Assembly (NCBI RefSeq): GCF_050586345.1
Contig: NZ_JBOCEF010000005.1
Span: 1 to 64,000, forward strand
Reading direction: 5' to 3'
DNA length: 64,000 bases
DNA from: JBOCEF01 sp050586345
Lineage (GTDB): Bacteria > Pseudomonadota > Alphaproteobacteria > Rhodobacterales > Rhodobacteraceae
The position numbers were made by a program, and so were the translations under genes. Positions within the stretch are counted from its first letter, which is position 1; the number at the start of each line of letters is the position of its first letter. The notes beneath the pieces were generated by a model. The model saw nothing but the letters and a program-made list of their open reading frames with translations. It was not told the origin of the DNA and searched no databases. This document shows positions 53,198-61,516 of the stretch, in pieces.

Positions 53198-53223
53198 GCC
53201 GTCCCTCCTCTTGCGCGCGCCCG

Positions 53224-53844
53224 TCAGACCGGCAGGCCGGCGGCGCGCAGGGCCTCGGCCAGCCCCTCCGGCCCGGTGAAGACATGCCCGCGCCAGCCGC
53301 GCGCCTCGGCGGCGGCGATGTTCTCGGGCTTGTCGTCGGCGAAGAACAGCTGCGCGCCCGAGAGGCCCGAACGCTCCTCGAGGATCTCGTAGATCCGCGG
53401 CTCGGGCTTGATGACGCCTTCTTCGCCCGAGACCACCACCAGGTCGAAGGCCGCCAGCTCGGGGTGGATCTGCGTGGCTTTCCCGGCCCAGGTGTCGGCG
53501 GCGAAATTGGTCAGGCCGAACACCTTCACCCCCGCCTCGCGCAGGGCGGCCATCAGGGTGAAGCTGCCCTCGATCCGCGGGGCGAACATCTCCTCCCACC
53601 GCGCGTACCAGGGGTGGACCAGGTGGGCGTCCTCGGGATGCGCCTCGGCCAGCGCGGCGACATTGGGCGCGAGGCGGCCGCGGTCCCCGGCGATGTTCAT
53701 GGCGGAGAGGTCGACGCGGGCGTGGAAGGCGGCGCGGGCCTCCGGGTCCGGCAGCAGGTCGGCATAGACCCGGCCGGGGTCCCATTCCACCAGCACGTTG
53801 CCGACATCGAACACGACCGCTTCGGGCGGGGAAAGGCGGGTCAT
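53224..53844 (-). CDS. HAD family hydrolase (subclass IA, YihX-like)
   Basis: 206 residues from MTRLSPPEAV after CAGGAGCC. HAD motifs: FDVGNVLVEWD with nucleophile D13 (Gly at +2, as in YihX-like enzymes), LTNFAADTW (Thr), IKPEPRIYEIL (Lys) and FADDKPENI (two Asp). The mostly helical cap follows motif I. A sugar phosphatase role is plausible by family. It is divergent from imuB. Confidence 0.9.
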   Translation of the reverse strand: MTRLSPPEAVVFDVGNVLVEWDPGRVYADLLPDPEARAAFHARVDLSAMNIAGDRGRLAPNVAALAEAHPEDAHLVHPWYARWEEMFAPRIEGSFTLMAALREAGVKVFGLTNFAADTWAGKATQIHPELAAFDLVVVSGEEGVIKPEPRIYEILEERSGLSGAQLFFADDKPENIAAAEARGWRGHVFTGPEGLAEALRAAGLPV

Positions 53845-53990
53845 CTGCGGCTCCTGCGCATGGGAAATGTGGGGGCAGGGTGCCCGCCGCGGCGGCCCCC
53901 GGGAACCCCGTGCGGCTGCGGCGCGCGGGCGCGGGCGGGAGGGGCTTCCGCAGGACGGCGCCGGGAGGACTCGACCTTGGTGTTGCGCGC

Positions 53991-54005
53991 GAACAAAATG
54001 GGAAC
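53991..54005 (+). promoter_or_regulatory. SOS box (LexA site) upstream of imuB
   Basis: GAAC-AAAATGG-GAAC is an exact match to the alphaproteobacterial LexA consensus GAAC-N7-GAAC (GTTC-N7-GTTC on the other strand). It lies 58 bases before the imuB ATG and 147 bases from the divergent HAD start, so it should make imuB damage-inducible. Confidence 0.8.
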
Positions 54006-54063
54006 AAAGGGGCGCCCGAGTCGCGCCCCCCCCAGTCGGCCCCATGGTCCCGGAGAAGCCCCG

Positions 54064-56118
54064 ATGTCCCCCGCCCGCGCCCGCCGCATCCTCTCGCTCT
54101 GGCTGCCGCGCTTCGCCGCCGACCGGCTGGCGCGGCGCGACCCGGACCCGACCCCTTTCGCCGTGACGGCCGAGATCCGCGGGGTTCCGACGCTGCTCTG
54201 CCCCGATGCGCAGGCGGCGGCGGAGGGGCTGGCGCCGGGCATGAGTCTCGGCGACGCGCGCGCCATCCTGCCGGGGCTGCGCAGCCTGCCCTGGCGCCCG
54301 GACGAGGAGGCGCGGGCGCGGGCGGGCCTGCTGCGCTGGGCCGGGCGCTGGACGCCCTGGGCGGCGCTGGAGGCGGGGGCTCCTCCGGGCGGGCGCGGCA
54401 TGGGCGCGGGCGGCGGGCGGCGCGCGGCCGAGGCGGCGCAGGCCGCGGGCCGGGCGCGCCGGGCCGGGCGCCGCGCGGGCGGCGGCGCGGCGGCGCGGGT
54501 GGCCGCGGGGGCTTCGGGCGCTTCGGGGGCCGAGGCGGCGGGGCGGGAGGCGGCGCAGATCCCCTCGGGGGACGCGGCGCTGGCGCTCGACATCTCCGGC
54601 TGCGCGCACCTGTTCGGGGGCGAAGAGCGGATGGCCCGGCGGATGCTGGAGACGCTGGAGGGCATGGGCCTCTCGGCCCGGATCGGCATCGCCGACACCC
54701 GCGGGGCGGCCTGGGGACTGGCGCGTTATGCGGCGGGGGCGGCGGCGGGGGAGGGGATCCGCGCGCCCTCGGGACGGTCCGGCGACGACGTGGCCGCCGA
54801 CGCCCACGCCACCCGGTCGCGCACCCCGCGGCGGAACCCGCTGGCGCGGGCGGGGGGCGGCGGAGGCGGTGCGGGCGGCGCGGGTGCGGCGCGGATCGGG
54901 GCGGGCGCCCCGGCGCCGGGCGCGCAGGCGCGCGGGGCGGAGGCGCGGCGCGGCGGGGCGGGGGGGGACGTCTCCGCTCCCGCCGGGCTGGCCGAGGCCC
55001 CGGCCCGCCCCCCCCGGCCCGCGGCCCCCGCGGCGCCGGTCCCGGCCCCGCGCCCGCTCGCCCTCGCCATCGCGCCGCCCGATGCGCCCCGCGCCGCGCT
55101 CGCCGCGCTGCCCGTCGCGGCGCTGCGGATCCCGCCCGACACCGCGCAGGCGCTCGCCCGGCTGGGGCTCGGCTGCATCGGCGATCTGTCCTCCATGTCC
55201 CGCGCCGCCCTCGCCCGCCGCTTCGGCGCCGACCTGGTGCTGCGCCTCGACCAGGCCATGGGGCTGGCGCCCGAGCCGATCTCCCCCGCCCCCCAGCGCG
55301 CGCCCCTCTCGGCCCGCCTGACGCTGCCCGACCCGATCGGCCTCGCCCCCGATATCGCGGCGGCGTTCGAGCGGGTGACGCAGGCGCTCTGCGCCCGCCT
55401 GGAAGCGCAGGGCATGGGCGCGCGCCGCCTGCGCGCCGCGATCCGCCGCGCCGATGGCGGCGGGCAGTGGGAGGAGGTCGGCCTCGCCCGCCCCTCGCGC
55501 GATCCGGCGGTGATCGGCCGGATCCTGGAACGGGCGCTGGAGCGGCTGGACCCCGGCCATGGCGTCGACGCGGTGCGCCTCGAGGCGGCGCTGGCCGAGC
55601 CGCTCGCCGCCCGCCAGCACGCGGGCCATGCCGCGGCGGCGGCCGAGGCGGCGGCGCGGCTCGATCCCGGCGGCGGCGACGGGTTCGCGGAGCTGCTGGG
55701 CCGGATCGGCGCGCGCATCGGCCTCGACCGGCTGACCCGGTTCCACGCGGCCGAGAGCCATTTGCCCGAGAAGACCGCCCTCGTGGTCCCCGCGGCGTGG
55801 TCCGAGCCGCAGCCCCCCGGCTGGCCCGCCCCCCCCGCGCCGCGCCCGCCGCTGCTGTGGCGGCCCGAGCCCGCGGCGGTGCTGGCGCCCGGCCGCCCGC
55901 CCGCGGTCTTCCGCTGGCGGCGGGCCGATCACGTCTGCGCCTTCGCCGAAGGCCCGGAGCGAATCGCGCCCGAATGGTGGCTGGACGACCCCGAATGGCG
56001 CTCGGGCCCGCGCGATTACTGGCGGGTGGAGACGGCCGAGGGCCGCCGCCTGTGGCTGTTCGAGGCGCTGGGGGGCGAGATGGCGGGCGGCTGGTTCGTG
56101 CACGGCCCGCTGGCCTGA
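54064..56118 (+). CDS. imuB: ImuB-type Y-family polymerase-like protein
   Basis: 684 residues from MSPARARRILSLWLPRFAADRL. Y-family palm/fingers with LALDISGCAHLFGGEERM (the ImuB form lacking the full catalytic acid set), little-finger part about 335-560, and the ImuB C-terminal region with RPPLLWRPEPAAVL and GPRDYWRVETAEGRRLWLFEA. Two low-complexity inserts (about 104-166 and 236-335) enlarge it. ImuB acts with ImuA and DnaE2 in SOS mutagenesis, as adaptor to the beta clamp. imuA and dnaE2 are not adjacent here. An exact LexA box precedes it. Confidence 0.9.
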   Translation: MSPARARRILSLWLPRFAADRLARRDPDPTPFAVTAEIRGVPTLLCPDAQAAAEGLAPGMSLGDARAILPGLRSLPWRPDEEARARAGLLRWAGRWTPWAALEAGAPPGGRGMGAGGGRRAAEAAQAAGRARRAGRRAGGGAAARVAAGASGASGAEAAGREAAQIPSGDAALALDISGCAHLFGGEERMARRMLETLEGMGLSARIGIADTRGAAWGLARYAAGAAAGEGIRAPSGRSGDDVAADAHATRSRTPRRNPLARAGGGGGGAGGAGAARIGAGAPAPGAQARGAEARRGGAGGDVSAPAGLAEAPARPPRPAAPAAPVPAPRPLALAIAPPDAPRAALAALPVAALRIPPDTAQALARLGLGCIGDLSSMSRAALARRFGADLVLRLDQAMGLAPEPISPAPQRAPLSARLTLPDPIGLAPDIAAAFERVTQALCARLEAQGMGARRLRAAIRRADGGGQWEEVGLARPSRDPAVIGRILERALERLDPGHGVDAVRLEAALAEPLAARQHAGHAAAAAEAAARLDPGGGDGFAELLGRIGARIGLDRLTRFHAAESHLPEKTALVVPAAWSEPQPPGWPAPPAPRPPLLWRPEPAAVLAPGRPPAVFRWRRADHVCAFAEGPERIAPEWWLDDPEWRSGPRDYWRVETAEGRRLWLFEALGGEMAGGWFVHGPLA

Positions 56119-56122
56119 AGGG

Positions 56123-56143
56123 GGCGGGGGGGCGCCCCCCGCC
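56123..56143. terminator. Convergent hairpin between imuB and the EDPIFG gene
   Basis: GGCGGGGGG-GCG-CCCCCCGCC forms a 9-bp stem just after the imuB stop and six bases before the stop of the opposing gene. Confidence 0.5.
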
Positions 56144-56148
56144 TCGGG

Positions 56149-56442
56149 TCACCCGAAGATCGGGTCTTCGAAAAAGGCCCCCGGGGGCTGGAAGCCGAAG
56201 ATCGGGTCTTCGAACACGGGCAGGACCTTCTTGCCGAAAATGGGGTCCTCGAACGCCTCGCCCGGAGGTTCGAACCCGAAGATCGGGTCCTCGAACACCG
56301 GCAGCACCTTCTTGCCGAAGATCGGGTCCTCGAAGGCGTCGCCCGGCGGCTGGAAGCCGAAAATGGGGTCTTCGAACACCGGCAGGCTGTCGGGGCCGGC
56401 GGCGGGGATCTTGAACACGAACGCGTCGATGGAACCAGGCAT
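56149..56442 (-). CDS. Small protein built of six EDPIFG repeats
   Basis: 97 residues from the ATG at 56442, preceded by GGGAGGG. After MPGSIDAFVFKIPAAGPDSL the protein alternates two modules: PVFEDPIFGFQPPG (14 residues) and DAFEDPIFGKKVL (13 residues), giving EDPIFG at residues 24, 38, 51, 65, 78 and 92. The DNA copies repeat with strict 42/39-base alternation and differ mostly at third positions, so the protein sequence is under selection. KK pairs recur between modules. The final repeat ends the protein. No signal peptide, membrane segment or known domain. The N-terminal SIDAFVFKI is faintly Hcp-like, but the rest is not. Family unknown to me. Confidence 0.75.
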   Translation of the reverse strand: MPGSIDAFVFKIPAAGPDSLPVFEDPIFGFQPPGDAFEDPIFGKKVLPVFEDPIFGFEPPGEAFEDPIFGKKVLPVFEDPIFGFQPPGAFFEDPIFG

Positions 56443-56518
56443 GGGCGAACCCTCCCTCAAAATTCATGAAACCCGGAAATGGGTATTTGGATACTGATAA
56501 CCCTGCCATGAACTCCGA

Positions 56519-56881
56519 ATGAGGCGTTCAGTCAGCGTGCAGGCGGCGCGGCGGCGAAATCGGGGCGGAACGGCGCCGGGCGGGGGACGGGTTCCGCGCC
56601 AGGGGCCGTCCTCGATTCCGTATTCGGCGGCGATGGAGAGGAACATCTCGGCCGGTTCGGGGGAGGGGTCGCAGCCGGTCCCGCGATGCAGGCGGCGCCC
56701 GGCCTCGAAGCTCGACGGCCGCTCCCCCGAGAGCGGCGCCCGCCCGGGCGTCGGGCCGGCCGAGCGCGCCCGCCTGCCCATCGCCGTCGCCCCGCGGCCC
56801 CGATGCGTCGCCCCTCGCCTTGACCCCGCGCGCATCCCACGGCATGCCGTTGCGCGCAATCCAACCGCGCGGAGCCCGCCC
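56519..56881. other. cobT leader region; possible minus-strand ORF
   Basis: A minus-strand frame ending at 56464 encodes FLSIAAEYGIEDGPW and ends QYPNTHFRVS, with codon use that looks coding for part of its length, but no convincing start or ribosome site was found. It would lie 21 bases upstream of the EDPIFG gene on the same strand. No cobalamin riboswitch consensus was recognised in front of cobT. Confidence 0.3.
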
Positions 56882-57934
56882 ATGCTGTCCGATCTCGTCA
56901 TCCCCGCCGCCGCCGAAGGCCTTTCGGACCGCATCCAGGCCGCGCTCGACGCCAAGACCAAGCCGCAGGGCTCGCTCGGCGCCATCGAGGCCGCCGCGCT
57001 GCGCATGGCGCTGGCGCAGGATGATGAGAGGCCGTCCGCCGATCCCGCGCGGCTGCTGCTCTTCGCCGGGGACCACGGGATCGTGGCCGAGGGCGTGTCG
57101 GCCTGGCCCTCGGAGGTCACCGCGCAGATGGTGATGAACTTCCTCGCCGGCGGCGCCGCGTCCACCGTCTTCGCCCGCACCAACGGGGTGGAGGTCGTGG
57201 TGGCCGATGCGGGCGTCGCCTCGGACCTGCCCGAGGACCCGGCGCTGCGCCGCGCGAACATCGCGAAGGGCACGAAGAACAGCGCGCAGGAAGACGCGAT
57301 GAGCGCCGAGCAGCTCTCCGCCGCCCTGCGCTTCGGCGCGGACCTTGCGGCCGAGGCCGCCGATGCGGGCGTGCGCACGATCCTGCTGGGCGAGATGGGG
57401 ATCGGCAACTCCGCCGCCGCCGCGCTCGTGGCCCACACCATCGAGGGGATCGATCTCGGCCCCCTCACCGGCCCCGGCGCGGGCCTCGACGCCCCCGGCG
57501 TGGACCGCAAGCGCGAGATCCTGGCGCGCGCCGCCGCCCGCCGCCTGCCGGACGGGGGCAAGCTGGCCCCGCTCGACGCCCTCGCGGCCTATGGCGGCTA
57601 CGAGATCGCTTCCATGGCGGGCGCGGTGATCGGCGGCGCCGCCGGGGGCTGCGCGGTGGTGGTGGACGGCTACATCTCCACCGCCGCGGCGCTGGCCGCC
57701 CTGCGCGCGCGCCCCGAGGCGGCCGAGCACGTGATCTTCGCCCATCGCAGCCACGAGCCGGGCCACCGCCTGATGCTCGAGGCGCTGGAGGCGCGCCCGC
57801 TGCTGGACCTCGACCTTCGGCTGGGCGAGGGCACCGGCGCGCTGCTGGCCCTGCCGCTGCTGCGCGCCGCCTGCGACATGCTGCGCGACATGGCGACGTT
57901 TGAAAGCGCGGGCGTCTCGGACAAGGACGCATGA
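56882..57934 (+). CDS. cobT: Nicotinate-nucleotide--dimethylbenzimidazole phosphoribosyltransferase CobT
   Basis: 350 residues from MLSDLVIPAA, GGAG upstream; the longer frame upstream is unsupported. Family elements: KTKPQGSLGAIE, LLFAGDHGIVAEGVSAWPSEVT, LGEMGIGNSAAAAL, HRSHEPGH and the catalytic Glu in DLRLGEGTGALL. It makes alpha-ribazole phosphate for the lower ligand of cobalamin. ATGA overlap with cobS indicates coupling. Confidence 0.95.
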   Translation: MLSDLVIPAAAEGLSDRIQAALDAKTKPQGSLGAIEAAALRMALAQDDERPSADPARLLLFAGDHGIVAEGVSAWPSEVTAQMVMNFLAGGAASTVFARTNGVEVVVADAGVASDLPEDPALRRANIAKGTKNSAQEDAMSAEQLSAALRFGADLAAEAADAGVRTILLGEMGIGNSAAAALVAHTIEGIDLGPLTGPGAGLDAPGVDRKREILARAAARRLPDGGKLAPLDALAAYGGYEIASMAGAVIGGAAGGCAVVVDGYISTAAALAALRARPEAAEHVIFAHRSHEPGHRLMLEALEARPLLDLDLRLGEGTGALLALPLLRAACDMLRDMATFESAGVSDKDA

Positions 57935-58779
57935 GCGGCGGCGGGGAGGAGCGCGCGCCCGAAGCGGGCGCCGCGCCGGGTCCGGCCGCGGCGGGTCCCG
58001 CCGGGTCCGGCCTGCGCGCCCGGGCGGGCGCCGAGGCGGCGCTGGTCGTCGCCGCGGTGCAGTTCCTCACCCGCCTTCCCGCGCCCGACATGGGCTGGTC
58101 CGACGACCGCCTGGCCCGCGCGGCCCGGCATTTCCCCACCGCCGGGGCGCTGGTCGGGCTGATCTGCGCCGCCGTCTACTTCCTCGCCTCCTCCGCCTTT
58201 CCGCCCGCCGTGGCCGCGGGGCTGGCGCTGGCCGCCTCGATGCTGGCGACGGGGGGGCTGCACGAGGACGGGCTGGCGGATTGCATCGACGGGCTCGGCG
58301 GCGGGCGCACGCGCGAGCGGGCGATGGAGATCATGCGCGACAGCCGCATCGGCAGTTACGGCGCCGCGGCGATGCTGGTCTCGGCCTTGCTGCGCTGGGC
58401 GGCGCTGGCCTCGCTGGACGCGGCCGCGGGCGCCGCGGCGCTGGTGGTGTGCCACGCGCTGTCCCGGGCCGCGCCGACGGCGGTGCTCGCCGCCTGCCGC
58501 AACGCGCGCAGCGGAGACGCCGCCAAGGACATCGCCGGCGGCGTGACGGGGTCCGAGGCGCTGGCCGCGGGGACCATGGCCGCCGCGCTCGCGCTTGGGC
58601 TTCTGGGGCCGGAGGCGGCGGTCTTCGCCCTCGCCGCCGCCATCGCGGGGGGCTTCACCATGGCGCTCTGGGCCGTCACGCGGCTCGGCGGCTATACCGG
58701 CGACGTGCTGGGCGCGACCGAGCAGGCGACCCACGTCGCGGCCTTGCTGGCGCTCTCGGCGCTGCTGGGAGCGTCCTGA
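57931..58779 (+). CDS. cobS: Adenosylcobinamide-GDP ribazoletransferase CobS
   Basis: 282 residues with a Pro/Ala/Gly-rich start of about 35. The membrane enzyme motif is GGLHEDGLADCIDGLGGG, followed by REIMRDSRIGSYG-like MEIMRDSRIGSYGAAAM and the C-terminal RLGGYTGDVLGATEQ. It joins adenosylcobinamide-GDP to alpha-ribazole (phosphate) in the inner membrane. It overlaps cobT by four bases and cobC by one. Confidence 0.94.
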   Translation: MSGGGEERAPEAGAAPGPAAAGPAGSGLRARAGAEAALVVAAVQFLTRLPAPDMGWSDDRLARAARHFPTAGALVGLICAAVYFLASSAFPPAVAAGLALAASMLATGGLHEDGLADCIDGLGGGRTRERAMEIMRDSRIGSYGAAAMLVSALLRWAALASLDAAAGAAALVVCHALSRAAPTAVLAACRNARSGDAAKDIAGGVTGSEALAAGTMAAALALGLLGPEAAVFALAAAIAGGFTMALWAVTRLGGYTGDVLGATEQATHVAALLALSALLGAS

Positions 58780-59402
58780 TGCGCGACCCCGACGACCATC
58801 ACATCGCGGCGCTGCGCGCCGCCGCCTCCGGGCCGGGCCTGACCCTGTTCCGGCACCCGAAGATGGACGCGGACGGGGTGGTCTATGGCCGCTCCAACCC
58901 GCCCTTCGCCGATGTCGCCGCGCGGCAGATCGAGGACGCCTGCCGCCGCGCTCTGGCGCTGCGCCTGTCGCCGCCCGAGCTGGTCAGCAGCCCGGCCGAG
59001 CGGGCGCTGGCGCTGGCCGGGCCGCTCTCCGAGGCGCTGGGCGTCGGGGTGCGGGTGGACCACCGCCTGCACGAGCTGGATTTCGGCGCGTGGGAGGGGA
59101 CGCGCTGGGACGCGCTCGACCGCGCCGTCAGCGATCCGTGGGCCGCCGATCCGTGGCGGCTGGCCCCGCCGGGGGGCGAGTCCTTCGGCGCGCTGGCCGA
59201 GCGGGTCGGCGCGGCGTTGGCCGATGCGGCCGCGGGCGCGGTGCTGGTCTGCCATGCCGGGCCGATCCGGGCGGCGTGGATGCTGCGCCAGGGCCTCGGG
59301 ATGAAAGATGCGTTCGCGCGCGCGGTGGAGTATGCCGCGCCGACGCCGCTGCCGGCGCGGGAGGCGCGCGGCGGCGGGGCGGACGGGCTCGGGGGGGCGT
59401 GA
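58779..59402 (+). CDS. cobC: Histidine phosphatase, probable alpha-ribazole phosphatase CobC
   Basis: 207 residues; the ATG overlaps the cobS stop (TGATG). Phosphoglycerate-mutase-like fold with the phospho-His in LTLFRHPKM (R25-H26; Pro replaces the common Gly), SSPAERAL, HELDFGAWEGTRWD and the second His in VLVCHAGPIRAAWML. Its position inside the cobalamin block argues for dephosphorylation of alpha-ribazole-5'-phosphate or cobalamin-5'-phosphate. Confidence 0.85.
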   Translation: MRDPDDHHIAALRAAASGPGLTLFRHPKMDADGVVYGRSNPPFADVAARQIEDACRRALALRLSPPELVSSPAERALALAGPLSEALGVGVRVDHRLHELDFGAWEGTRWDALDRAVSDPWAADPWRLAPPGGESFGALAERVGAALADAAAGAVLVCHAGPIRAAWMLRQGLGMKDAFARAVEYAAPTPLPAREARGGGADGLGGA

Positions 59403-59538
59403 CGCCCCCCGCTCGCCCGCCCGCGCCGCGCGGGCGGCGCGGGGCGGGCGAGGATTGCGCGGCGCGCGGCGGCCCGGCGGCTTGCGGCGGCGCGGCATCG
59501 GGGCGGGGGCCCCGGCTTGTGAAGAGGGGAGAGGGATC

Positions 59539-60048
59539 ATGGCGCATCTGACGCTGGTCCTGGGCGGCGCGCGCTCGGGCAAGAGCGCGCGCGCGCTGGC
59601 GCTGGCCGAGGGGGCGCCGCGGGTGTTCCTGGCCACCGCCGAGGCGCTGGACGACGAGATGGCGGAGCGCATCCGCCTGCACCAGGAGGAGCGCGGCGAC
59701 GACTGGGCGCTGGTCGAGGCGCCGCTCGACGTCGCGGGCGCGATCCTGCGCGCGGCCCGGCCCGGGGGGGTGGTGCTGCTCGACTGCCTGACGCTCTGGC
59801 TGTCGAACCTGATGCATCACGGCCGCGACCTGCGGGCCGAGACCGCGGTGCTGCTGGGCGCGATCGCGGTCGCGCCGGGCCGGGTGGTGGCGGTGTCGAA
59901 CGAGATCGGCCTCGGCCTGTCGCCGATGGAGGCGCTGTCGCGCGCCTTCCGCGACGCGCAGGGGCGGCTGAACCAGGACGTGGCCGCCGCGGCGGACCGG
60001 GTGGAGTTCGTGGCCGCGGGCCTGCCGCTGGTCCTCAAGGACGGCTGA
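59539..60048 (+). CDS. cobU: Bifunctional adenosylcobinamide kinase / guanylyltransferase CobU
   Basis: 169 residues from MAHLTLVLGGARSGKS after GAGAGGG. Walker A is GGARSGKS (9-16); LLDCLTLWLSNLM and VVAVSNEIGLGL complete the CobP/CobU signature, and the guanylylated residue in this family lies in the RIRLHQEER segment (His). It phosphorylates and then GMP-activates adenosylcobinamide. A 136-base gap separates it from cobC. It converges on the cobalamin-binding gene with four bases between. Confidence 0.94.
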   Translation: MAHLTLVLGGARSGKSARALALAEGAPRVFLATAEALDDEMAERIRLHQEERGDDWALVEAPLDVAGAILRAARPGGVVLLDCLTLWLSNLMHHGRDLRAETAVLLGAIAVAPGRVVAVSNEIGLGLSPMEALSRAFRDAQGRLNQDVAAAADRVEFVAAGLPLVLKDG

Positions 60049-60052
60049 GGGG

Positions 60053-61093
60053 TCAGGGGCGGCCGGGCGCGCGCCCCGACCCGCGCCCAGGCTTGGCCCC
60101 GGGCCCGGCCCCGGGCCCCCGTCCGGCCGAGGACCGGGCGGCGTCCTCGACCCCCGTCCCGTCGCCGAAGCCGCCGCCGTCATGCGAGAGGTCCGCGCCG
60201 CGGTCGTGCGCGAGGTCCACGCCGAGGTCGAGGGCGAGATCCCGGTCGAACGCCTCGACCGCCGAGACGCCCGCCGACGGGCCCGCCCGCTCGTCCCCGT
60301 GCGGGTCGGCGCCCGAGGCGGCGTCCAGCACCGCGGCGCGGATGGCGTCGAGCCCGTCGGTCAGCGCCGCGGGTCCTGGCGCGAGCAGCAGCGTCGCCGG
60401 CGCATCCCAGAGCCGCCCGGCCCGGCCCGCGGGCGTCAGCGCCCAGCCGGGGCGGCCGAACACGGCCCCCGGCCGCGCCCGCCGCCCGCGCCAGCAGGCG
60501 ATCACCAGCTCGGGGCGCATCGCGGCGACCTCGTCGGGCGACATGATTCGGTCCAGCGCGTCGCGCCGGCGGCGCAGGTGCGCGGCGACGTCCTCGCCCC
60601 CCGCGATCTCCACCAGCTCCGACACCCAGGCCGGGCCGGCGATCAGCGGCGAATCCCATTCCTCGACCCATACCCGGGGCCGCCGCGCGGGCGGGCTGGC
60701 GCGCATCGCCGCGATCCGCGCCTCGAGCCGCCGGGCCAGCGCCGCGCCCCTCTCGGCCGCGCCGGTCATCGCCCCGAGCATGCGGATCATGGCGAGGATC
60801 CCGGCCACGTCGCGCTGGTTGAAGACATGAGTCGCCGCCCCGCAGGGGGCCAGCGCCGCGGCGGCGTCGGCCTGGAGTTCCGACCAGGCGAGGGCGAGGT
60901 CGGGGCGCAGATCCGACAGGATTCGCGCCGCATCGGGGGCGAAAACGTCGATCGGGGGCTTTTCCGCCCGAATCCGCGCCGGGCGCTGGGCATAGGAGGT
61001 CACGCCGACGATCCGCGCTTCCTCCCCCAGGAGGTAGAGCGTCTCGGCGGTTTCCTCGCTCAGGCACACGATCCGCTCCGGCGGCCAGGCCAT
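60053..61093 (-). CDS. Cobalamin-binding protein, BtuF-like, without signal peptide
   Basis: 346 residues from MAWPPERIVCLSEETAETLYLLGEEARIVGVT, after GGAGGAGCG. The first 255 match the helical-backbone substrate-binding fold: RPDLALAWSELQ, WVEEWDSPLIAGPAWVSELVEIAGG and PDEVAAMRPELVIACWRG. No export signal is present, as in other alphaproteobacterial relatives annotated as cobalamin-binding. The last 90 residues are acidic Asp/Gly/Ala-rich with a loose DLALDLGVDLAHDRGADL pattern and a Gly/Pro tail. It faces cobU, so a cobalamin connection is sensible, but its ligand is inferred. Confidence 0.78.
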   Translation of the reverse strand: MAWPPERIVCLSEETAETLYLLGEEARIVGVTSYAQRPARIRAEKPPIDVFAPDAARILSDLRPDLALAWSELQADAAAALAPCGAATHVFNQRDVAGILAMIRMLGAMTGAAERGAALARRLEARIAAMRASPPARRPRVWVEEWDSPLIAGPAWVSELVEIAGGEDVAAHLRRRRDALDRIMSPDEVAAMRPELVIACWRGRRARPGAVFGRPGWALTPAGRAGRLWDAPATLLLAPGPAALTDGLDAIRAAVLDAASGADPHGDERAGPSAGVSAVEAFDRDLALDLGVDLAHDRGADLSHDGGGFGDGTGVEDAARSSAGRGPGAGPGAKPGRGSGRAPGRP

Positions 61094-61516
61094 CCAGGCG
61101 CTCCTCCGGGTTGCGCGTCACAGGCGGGGCCATTCTGGGGGCGATGTCTTGCTGCATCGTGACCGCGGCGCGGACCGGCGCGCCGCCGGGCGGAAAGGCC
61201 GCGGAAAGGGGGGCTGGAAAGACGCGCGGATCGTCGCAAGACGGCTGTGCGTCGCAAAGTCCGCTGGACCGGATCGGGGGCGGGCGATATTCCCCCGACC
61301 GGGACGGACTCGGCCTTCGGGCCGCGCCGCGTCGTCGCGCATGCTTCCGCGCCCAGCCGGACCCCAGGGATCTTCCCCCGGCCGGACGCGGGAAAATGCA
61401 CGGCTCGTGCGGCGTCGCGCGTGAAAGCATGCGCGCGTGCCGACGGCGCCTTCGCAAGGGAAGGCGCGAGGGAATTGCCCGGCCCCGCCCGGGCGCAAGG
61501 ATAGGGGAAACCAAAC
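61094..61516. other. Divergent promoter region of the BtuF-like gene and petABC
   Basis: 423 bases. No cobalamin riboswitch or clear operator was recognised. Open frames here lack ribosome sites. It must contain the pet promoter, whose leader ends TAGGGGAAACCAAAC before the GTG. Confidence 0.5.

Noticed and set aside
53224..56103. 959-codon minus-strand frame extending the HAD protein across imuB
   Set aside because: Only the first 206 residues from 53844 belong to the HAD family and have a ribosome site; the rest is antisense to imuB.
56519..56881. Cobalamin riboswitch before cobT
   Set aside because: Looked for the B12-box (AGCCAGGAGACCTGCC-like) and the conserved core and did not find them.
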